A stretch of 7,470 nucleotides of DNA from Eubacterium sp. (GTDB taxonomy: Bacteria > Bacillota > Clostridia > Peptostreptococcales > Anaerovoracaceae): assembly GCA_017419895.1 (NCBI GenBank), contig JAFOKI010000072.1:1-7470 (forward strand), in the 5' to 3' direction. The translations under genes were made by a program, and so were the position numbers. Shown here one piece after another: positions 1 through 5,700 of this stretch (within the stretch, counting starts at the first letter, position 1; the number at the start of each line of letters is the position of its first letter). The notes beneath the pieces are model-generated. The model searched no databases and had not been told where the DNA came from. It worked only from the letters and a program-made list of their open reading frames with translations.

Positions 1-162
1 AAGGTCAAAAAGCACCGCAAGATCATGTATGAGACAAGCAACGCGAAGGTCGCGACAGTTTCCGCCAAGGGTGTGATCAAAGGCGTCAAGAAAGGCACGT
101 GCTTTGTCTACGCGTACGCGCAGGACGGAGTATGCGCGAAGATAAAAGTGACTGTGAAATAA
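1..162 (+). CDS. 3' end of a secreted protein with a BIG2-like (bacterial Ig-like) C-terminal domain; partial
   Basis: Only the last 53 codons are present; the frame is open from base 1 and ends at TAA 160-162. The peptide has the BIG2 hallmarks: a YETSN strand, the segment KVATVSAKGVIKGVKKG, then alternating hydrophobic residues in YAYAQDGVCAKIKVTVK. It aligns without gaps to the last 53 residues of the gene at 270-1826, with 44 of 53 identical by hand count, so this is the end of an upstream paralogue. In this family such C-terminal modules usually follow an FN3 domain on exported proteins; the signal peptide and N-terminal part lie off the window. A terminator follows at 185-220, so this gene ends its own transcription unit. 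The domain call is firm; the role of the whole protein cannot be known from here. A surface or wall-associated location is inferred. Confidence 0.85.
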   Translation, partial: KVKKHRKIMYETSNAKVATVSAKGVIKGVKKGTCFVYAYAQDGVCAKIKVTVK

Positions 163-184
163 ATTCAAGCCATGACACGTCACG

Positions 185-220
185 AGCCGGCCCGGATGGC
201 AAACGGGCCGGCTTTGTTGT
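185..220 (+). terminator. Rho-independent terminator of the upstream paralogue
   Basis: A perfect 9-bp GC-rich stem pairs GCCGGCCCG (186-194) with CGGGCCGGC (204-212), extended by an A185-T213 pair. The loop is 195-203 and the T-rich tail is TTTGTTGT (213-220). It lies 22 bases after the stop codon of the first gene. Its tail runs straight into the -10 box of the next gene. Confidence 0.9.
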
Positions 221-225
221 ATAAT
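196..225 (+). promoter_or_regulatory. Probable sigma-A promoter of the 518-residue secreted protein
   Basis: A perfect TATAAT lies at 220-225. With an 18-bp spacer, the -35 position is ATGGCA at 196-201, matching TTGACA at four of six bases and lying in the loop of the upstream terminator. Expected transcription start is near 232, giving a leader of about 38 bases. The -10 is convincing; the -35 is weak. Confidence 0.6.
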
Positions 226-254
226 GGAATCGACCCGAAACTGTTTTGTTTAAT

Positions 255-261
255 AAGGGAG
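255..261 (+). promoter_or_regulatory. Ribosome binding site that fixes the start at 270
   Basis: AAGGGAG lies 8 bases before ATG 270. It selects this ATG over an in-frame TTG at 246, which lies upstream of the Shine-Dalgarno sequence and would add eight residues in front of a normal signal peptide. Confidence 0.85.
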
Positions 262-269
262 AGAGAAAA

Positions 270-1826
270 ATGAAAAGGAAAGTATTACTTATAGCGGCCG
301 CGGTGCTCATGGCGCTTCTCATGGGAACCGCCGCGCACGCCGCGAGCACGGTCAAACTGACTATCCACTGGTCGTCAATGGACGGAGTCGATCTGATGGC
401 GCCTATCGTGATAGATGGCATTGAGCCGGGCACGACTTACAAAACAGCCCTGCAATCAAAAGGTCTGGAATTCGAATCGGTATACTTCAAAAAGGCCGGA
501 TATGAACAATGGTCCTATTATACATCACTGAAACCGATCACCTCATATTCATCATACTCGGAGGAATTGTGGTATGATTGTATTAGGAGTTCATATGAAA
601 TAAACGAAAACACCGATGTCTATTGTTTTATAGGCAAGGAACTGAATGCTGCTGAAGTGACTTTTACACCTCCGGTCTGCGGTACCGAGACCTCAACACC
701 GGGATCCGGTACACATTGGACCTTTTCTGAACAGACCAACACGCCCATTTTATCCTGTCCTGCCAATGAAAAATACCAGCCCTCTAAAGGCGAAGCATTC
801 TGGATCATATACAATGGTGAAACAGAAGAAGATGATATTGCGTATGTCGGATCCTTTGAGGGCGGCAAAGACTACTATGCATACTACTGGATCCAAGCTG
901 ATTTCGGATACTACTTTGCATATAAAGAAAATCCGACGACTGGCTATTATGAATTCCCGGGAAGGCTCAAGGTCAATAACGCGACGCAGATCAAAACATG
1001 GCATGACTACGATTATATCGGCGGAATCGTCAAGATCACAGCCGACCATGACTGGGATGCCGGCACTGTAACAAAGCAGCCTACCATTTCCGCTGATGGC
1101 ACAAAGCTATTTAAATGTAAGGTCTGCAAGGCCACCAAGACCGAAACGCTCCCGAAAACCGGCGGATCTGACGGAACGGCGTTTGGCCCCGGAGCATCGG
1201 CTCAGGCCGCTGAAGCTGCTATCCTCGCGCTCAAGAATGACAAGGATCCCAAGGGAACAGCCTTTAACGTCCTCCAGCTGAAAGCGGCAAAAGTCAAAGC
1301 CTCCAGCATCAAGCTCACCTGGAAGAAAGCTTCCGGAGCCAAGTCTTACGTCATCTACGCCAATAAGTGCGGTAAAGGCAAGAAATACCAGAAACTCGCT
1401 ACAGTGACCGGAACGTCATACACCGCCAAGAAAGTTGCCGGCGCAAAACTCAAGAAAGGCACATATTACAAGTTCCTGATGGTCGCTGTCGACGCGAACG
1501 GCAAAGTCGTCTCGACATCCAAGACTGTCCACGCTGCAACGACAGGCGGCAAAGTCGGCAACGACAAGAAGGTCACAACCAAGGCCAAGAAGAACAAAGT
1601 CACAGTGAAGGCCAAGAAGACCTTCAAGCTCGCGGCTAAGACAGTCGCTGCATCGAAGAAACTCAAGGTCAAGAAGCACCGCGCAGTCAGCTACGAGAGC
1701 TCCAACGCGAAGGTCGCCACAGTTTCCGCAAAAGGCGTGATCAAGGGCGTCAAGAAGGGCAAATGCAAGATCTATGCATATGCGCAGAACGGAGTTTGTG
1801 CTGTGATCAAGGTGACTGTGAAATAA
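270..1826 (+). CDS. Secreted modular protein: unique aromatic N-terminal region, Cys-pair repeat, FN3 and BIG2 domains (518 aa)
   Basis: Residues 1-24 form a Sec signal peptide (MKRK, hydrophobic stretch, likely cut after A-H-A at 24). Residues 25-255 are acidic and rich in Tyr and Trp; I do not recognise them. Residues 260-295 resemble a short repeat common in clostridial exported proteins (H-x-W, G-x-VT-x-xPT, C-x-x-C), but the Cys usual after PT is Ile273, leaving only C283 and C286. A Gly/Ala linker (about 298-330) leads to an FN3-like domain (334-425; SSIKLTW, SYVIY, GTYYKFLMVA) and a BIG2 domain (432-517). Residues 331-518 hold 46 Lys against 3 acidic residues. No catalytic motif, transmembrane anchor or C-terminal sortase signal is present. 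It follows a paralogue with its own terminator, so it is probably transcribed alone. A surface protein held by its basic C-terminal module is inferred. Confidence 0.88.
   Translation: MKRKVLLIAAAVLMALLMGTAAHAASTVKLTIHWSSMDGVDLMAPIVIDGIEPGTTYKTALQSKGLEFESVYFKKAGYEQWSYYTSLKPITSYSSYSEELWYDCIRSSYEINENTDVYCFIGKELNAAEVTFTPPVCGTETSTPGSGTHWTFSEQTNTPILSCPANEKYQPSKGEAFWIIYNGETEEDDIAYVGSFEGGKDYYAYYWIQADFGYYFAYKENPTTGYYEFPGRLKVNNATQIKTWHDYDYIGGIVKITADHDWDAGTVTKQPTISADGTKLFKCKVCKATKTETLPKTGGSDGTAFGPGASAQAAEAAILALKNDKDPKGTAFNVLQLKAAKVKASSIKLTWKKASGAKSYVIYANKCGKGKKYQKLATVTGTSYTAKKVAGAKLKKGTYYKFLMVAVDANGKVVSTSKTVHAATTGGKVGNDKKVTTKAKKNKVTVKAKKTFKLAAKTVAASKKLKVKKHRAVSYESSNAKVATVSAKGVIKGVKKGKCKIYAYAQNGVCAVIKVTVK
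1665..1826 (+). repeat. Second copy of the 162-bp BIG2-coding repeat (first copy at 1-162)
   Basis: This stretch aligns with 1-162 without gaps, including the stop codon. By hand count 127 of 162 bases match (about 78%). Of the differing codons, about 17 are synonymous and 9 change the residue. That pattern points to an old duplication kept under selection for the protein, not a recent copy. The repeat continues upstream in the full gene copy but the left partner is cut by the window edge. Confidence 0.85.
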
Positions 1827-1862
1827 TTCTCATTATTCGAAAAAGCAGGATCGTTCATAAAG

Positions 1863-1897
1863 ACAAAGCCCTGATGGCAGCACCATCAGGGCTTTGT
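1863..1897. terminator. Bidirectional intrinsic terminator between convergent genes
   Basis: A perfect 15-bp stem pairs 1863-1877 with 1883-1897 around the 5-base loop CAGCA. The plus-strand 3' side ends in CTTTGTT (1892-1898); the minus-strand reading ends in TTTGTCTTT (1867-1859). It lies 36 bases after the stop of the 518-residue gene and 21 bases after the end of the minus-strand gene, so it can serve both. Confidence 0.92.
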
Positions 1898-1918
1898 TCG
1901 ATCTAAAAAGAACTCAAA

Positions 1919-2611
1919 TCAGAGTTTCCTCTTTACCCCCTTCTGTTTCTCTTCCTTATATTCGCGCTCGAACGCGCCGTTTATGACCCGTTTACCCACT
2001 ACGCTCCGGCTTACTGAACCGTGGTTCGGGAAATACCCCTCAACGTTTGTTCCTCCCACAGTATAACTCTGCTTTGACATTCCTGAATATCCGGCTGCAA
2101 CGCTCACTTCTGTAATATCTTCCGTCAGATAGCCCATAGGAAATTTACTTCCCAGATACCTCGCCAGCAGATCGATGGTATCAAAGTCGAGCGATTCATA
2201 ATTGTATCTGCTGAGGTAGAATTCTTTTGCCGGATCTGCGCCTTTATGACTCAGGACTCGGATCACCGATTTTTCGATATTGATGCAATATGTTTCCTTG
2301 TCCGATATGCAGCTCAGGATATCCTGAACCATATCGCTTTTACCAAATCTGGTTTCCAGGTCGCTCAGGCTCGGTTCAATATTTGTGCGCACCGTGCTGC
2401 CGGAGTTTATATTCACCGGAACGGCATCCTTCATCGCTTCTATCACGGTTCTTAAAACGATCAATGCAAGGCCAGCCGCTGCGATGATCGCCGCGTCTTT
2501 CAGCAGAATGATCGATCCTTCACCAAGGCCATGCCTTACCAAGCCCATGAGCGCCACGCCCGCTGCTATGATACCGCCAAAAATGACGAGAACTTTTCCA
2601 AATCCTTTCAT
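1919..2611 (-). CDS. Unrecognised membrane protein with two N-terminal helices and a soluble C-terminal domain (230 aa)
   Basis: I chose the ATG at 2611 because AGGAGGAG lies 7 bases before it; an ATG 11 codons upstream (2644) would have its coding sequence run through the -10 box. Residues 6-24 and 33-54 are hydrophobic and form a likely membrane hairpin with a short loop (RHGLGEGS). The remaining 175 residues are soluble: a mixed helical part (about 80-160, with SLSDLETRFG and FDTIDLLARYLGSKFP), then a Gly/Ser/Thr/Tyr-rich part (165-212), and a highly charged tail ending KGVKRKL. Membrane location is a confident inference; Lys2 and Lys6 before helix 1 suggest both ends are cytoplasmic. I see no catalytic, nucleotide-binding or metal-binding motif and cannot assign a family. 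It is convergent with the secreted-protein gene and divergent from the giant gene, so it is probably monocistronic. Confidence 0.82.
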   Translation of the reverse strand: MKGFGKVLVIFGGIIAAGVALMGLVRHGLGEGSIILLKDAAIIAAAGLALIVLRTVIEAMKDAVPVNINSGSTVRTNIEPSLSDLETRFGKSDMVQDILSCISDKETYCINIEKSVIRVLSHKGADPAKEFYLSRYNYESLDFDTIDLLARYLGSKFPMGYLTEDITEVSVAAGYSGMSKQSYTVGGTNVEGYFPNHGSVSRSVVGKRVINGAFEREYKEEKQKGVKRKL

Positions 2612-2616
2612 GTCGT

Positions 2617-2624
2617 CTCCTCCT
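2617..2624 (-). promoter_or_regulatory. Strong ribosome binding site that fixes the start at 2611
   Basis: The minus strand reads AGGAGGAG here, with AGGAGG (2624-2619) placed 7 bases before the ATG. This near-perfect Shine-Dalgarno decides the start against the upstream in-frame ATG at 2644, which has no comparable site. Confidence 0.88.
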
Positions 2625-2630
2625 GTCTTT

Positions 2631-2639
2631 ATTATATCA
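2631..2639 (-). promoter_or_regulatory. Extended -10 promoter of the membrane-protein gene
   Basis: The minus strand reads TGATATAAT, a perfect TGnTATAAT extended -10. No good -35 hexamer is visible at 16-18 bp. Expected transcription would begin near 2624, right at the Shine-Dalgarno, giving a leader of only about 13 bases. The motif is perfect but the short leader lowers confidence. Confidence 0.5.
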
Positions 2640-2692
2640 CGCATTCCCGGTCTTCGCCGACATCGATTCCTCTATCATATTTTCTGCTCAAT

Positions 2693-2701
2693 TGGTATAA
2701 T
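2693..2701 (+). promoter_or_regulatory. Extended -10 promoter of the giant FN3 protein gene
   Basis: TGGTATAAT is a perfect TGnTATAAT motif. The -35 position (about 2672-2678) shows no good match to TTGACA, as is usual for extended -10 promoters. Expected start is near 2708, giving a leader of about 61 bases before ATG 2769. Confidence 0.65.
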
Positions 2702-2754
2702 ATATGGTATGGATCGACTAAAGCAGAGCACCCTGCGGCGCCATGCCGCCTGCG

Positions 2755-2760
2755 AAAGGA
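2755..2760 (+). promoter_or_regulatory. Ribosome binding site of the giant FN3 protein gene
   Basis: AAAGGA lies 8 bases before ATG 2769. The next codons give a textbook signal peptide, which confirms this start. Confidence 0.8.
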
Positions 2761-2768
2761 TGATATAT

Positions 2769-5700
2769 ATGAAGACTCTTTCCGCCCGAACCGTTCTGAC
2801 AAAAGCCGCTGTCATATTCATGACCATTCTTATAGCGATTTCTATGCTTCCCGGATCTGCCAAGGCATATGCCGAAACCGGTCCCGCAAAATCTCCTGCA
2901 ATACCGCAGGATATCAAACTCCAGATCGTGGGGACTCCTACCGTTTATGTGCAATCCGGAAATGAAAACATCTTCTCTGTCCAGGTGAAGAACATTTCAA
3001 GCACCGAGGTTAAGGGCGTCAACGTCTGCCACGGGTTCCCGTCGATGGATGACTATTATGACGAGAACGGTGGCTTTGTTGACGGGTACTCATCTCAGAC
3101 GACCACGCAGCCCGGGTACGAACCGGAAACCTGGTACCGTTTCACCACTAATTTCGAGAAAACCGACTACGCGGCCGTGAACGCGGTGTGGGACAGCGAT
3201 GAAGAAGGCTACACGATAGGCGCGGGCAAGACGGCTACGCTTTGGTTCAAGGTGCGCTCAAAGTTCGAGGAACCCGGCACATATAATGAGTGGATCAAAT
3301 TCGGTGACGTCCATACCGAACTTGTCGGCGGGTTCTATCCGATCCCCATCGTCGACAAAGCTTTCTCCGGCGAGTGCGCAGTCAAAGTCGTGACTTACAA
3401 CCCGTCAGGCGCAGCCATAACTCACGGGACGAGCGAGAATCACGGGTTCGACATCACGCCTGTAGCGGTGGGTTCGACTATAGATTTCGGTACTGTCGAC
3501 CTTACAAAAGAAACCGGCCTCACGGCTGAACGTGAATACATCACAAGAAACACCAGCACAGGGTATAACGGCGACATAACAAAGGACGAGCATGGGCAGA
3601 CTTCCGACATCACGGTCGATCTTGATATGGAATATTCCACATCCATCGACTGGCGCGTCGGCCACCCGTTTACTCTCGACACTAATCTCAGCTACGGTAT
3701 GCACTGGTCGCCTCTTCCGGCTGCCCCGATGTCATCGAATCAATTCCAGAGCGCCACGACCGGTGTCGGGCTTAACGCGACGTATTTCATCGCCGGAACA
3801 TACACCGCAGATCTCGTGCTGAACACGATGCCTCACGGCGTGAAAGTCAACGGCAGCGCCATACACACGAACGGCCGCTACACATGGCCCGTAAAAGTTA
3901 CTCTTACAGGCACCAACCCCAGAATTCCAAAAGCCCCGGTCAATGTCATTGCCGATCCGGGAAACGGCCAGGTCGAGATCACATGGAACGCGGCCGCAGG
4001 CGAAGAAACATCCCAATTTGAAGTCTACCGTCGCGAGGGCACTGAGACGGCAGCCAACAAGGCCAAACTCAACACAGCCCAGTTCAACTGGAACGATTAC
4101 GAATGGGTCGGAAATGACACTCCTGACTCTGAAGGCAATTACCTGGTGGTCGACGGGCAGGTCGAGAACGGCAAGACCTATACGTATGTAGTCATCGGCG
4201 GGGACCCGCTGAAGGCGTATCCGGCTTTTGCCGTCAGAAAAGGCTCGACTTCTACCGACGTCACCCCCGACAGCTCGTATCAGAGCAGGCTCCAGAAACC
4301 GGACCGGTTCTACGGGAATGAAGAACAGGGCGGAGTCCGCCTCGAGTGGGAAATGAATGAAAACTATGGTGGCGACTCCAACGACGGGTCGTCCATGGTA
4401 GACCATTTCAATATCTACAGGGACGGCGTGCTCGTCATGCAGGTCCAGCAGAACGCGGTTATAGCGGATCCGTATTACGGCTGGGGACCGGAACCGGATG
4501 ATCCGGATACTTACACTTACCATCTTCTCAGCGTGGAATACGGCTGGGAATGCTTTGTTGAGACGCCTGAGATCTATCAGAATTACACGTGGAATGTCGC
4601 CGCTGTGTCGAAGAGCGGAGTCGAGGGCTACTGGTCGGATCCTGACACCCGCATGGGAGTAAACGACGATAGAGTCGAGATCACGGGGCATAATGCTACC
4701 GTCAACCTTGACTGGGACTACCCTTACTGGGATGACGGCGACTATGATACAAAAGTAGAAGTCCTGTCTGTGACTGTCTCCCCGTGGTTCACCGACCCGC
4801 ACAACGCGTATATCGAAAGCGTCGACTACTGGCGTGCCGAAGGTACGAATGCCCCTGACACGACCGCTGCTCCGTACCATACAAAGGTCACCGAAGACTA
4901 CGGAAACGTGGAGACGGTACTCACCGACACGAACGTCACAAAAGGCAAGACATACACATACACCGTGCATCTGACGTCGAGCGACGGTGTCGAGAGCAAC
5001 TATCATACTTTCACTGTAAAGGTCCCGACCGGCAGCAACTGGTACACTGCGGACTACTCAAGCTCATACGTCACTTGGAGTACCGTTAACGGCAGAAAAG
5101 CGCAGTTAAGCTGGTACGCCGACTACGAATATGACGATTACAGCGACTGGCATTATATCGGCACATACAAGGTATACCGCAACAATACTCTTATTAAGAC
5201 TTACACCGCGAGCGGCAAGGAAGACGGCGAGCTCCTGTACACAGACGATCCGGGAAGCGACGGCACATATGTCTACCGCATGGACAAAGTCATAAACGGC
5301 ATCACGATCCGCGGCCGCGAGTTCACCTTTGTCAGAGATACAAAGCCCGTGGATGAGTCGACGCTGCTCAAAGCGCCGGGAGCACCGCTCCTCGACATAA
5401 GAGTCTCGGACGGAAACCCGATACTCCGCTGGGCCGCTGGCAATCAGGGCGGAGCCGTTGAGGGCTACCATATTTACAGGAAGGACGCGGGCACGTTTAT
5501 AAACGGTCATTACAATTCATCCGGCCACTGGCCCAATATGCGCTACATCACGATTGACGATCCGTCGGTGACTTCGCTCACGGATATTTATGGCGCCTTT
5601 GTCGAAGGCGACCCGTCCAAGGGCTACCTGGAAGGCGTTGCCTGGTCTGAATCCGTGTGCCCTCACGAATACTGGATCACGGCTTACAACCAGGCGGGCG

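Noticed and set aside
246..269. TTG at 246 as the start of the 518-residue gene
   Set aside because: It lies before the Shine-Dalgarno at 255-261, and the ATG at 270 gives a normal signal peptide.
1149..1163. LPKTG at residues 294-298 of the 518-residue protein as a sortase signal
   Set aside because: It is internal: 220 residues with FN3 and BIG2 domains follow, with no hydrophobic segment or terminal charged tail.
1581..1620. 13-base direct repeat (1581-1593 and 1608-1620)
   Set aside because: It arises from Lys/Ala-rich coding sequence with repeated codons and has no sign of separate function.
750..1679. Several 60-100 codon frames on both strands within the 518-residue gene
   Set aside because: All overlap a well-supported gene in other frames, lack ribosome binding sites and show no domain.
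2612..2644. ATG at 2644 as the start of the minus-strand gene
   Set aside because: Its coding sequence would run through the -10 box and the strong Shine-Dalgarno used by the ATG at 2611.
2702..2768. Riboswitch in the leader of the giant gene
   Set aside because: The leader is about 61 bases and I could match it to no riboswitch consensus I know; only short hairpins are present.
3732..5006. A 424-codon open frame on the minus strand
   Set aside because: It lies wholly inside the giant plus-strand gene, has no convincing start context, and its Val/Arg/Asp-rich composition is typical of the antisense of a GC-biased coding frame. The plus frame has a signal peptide and regular FN3 motifs.
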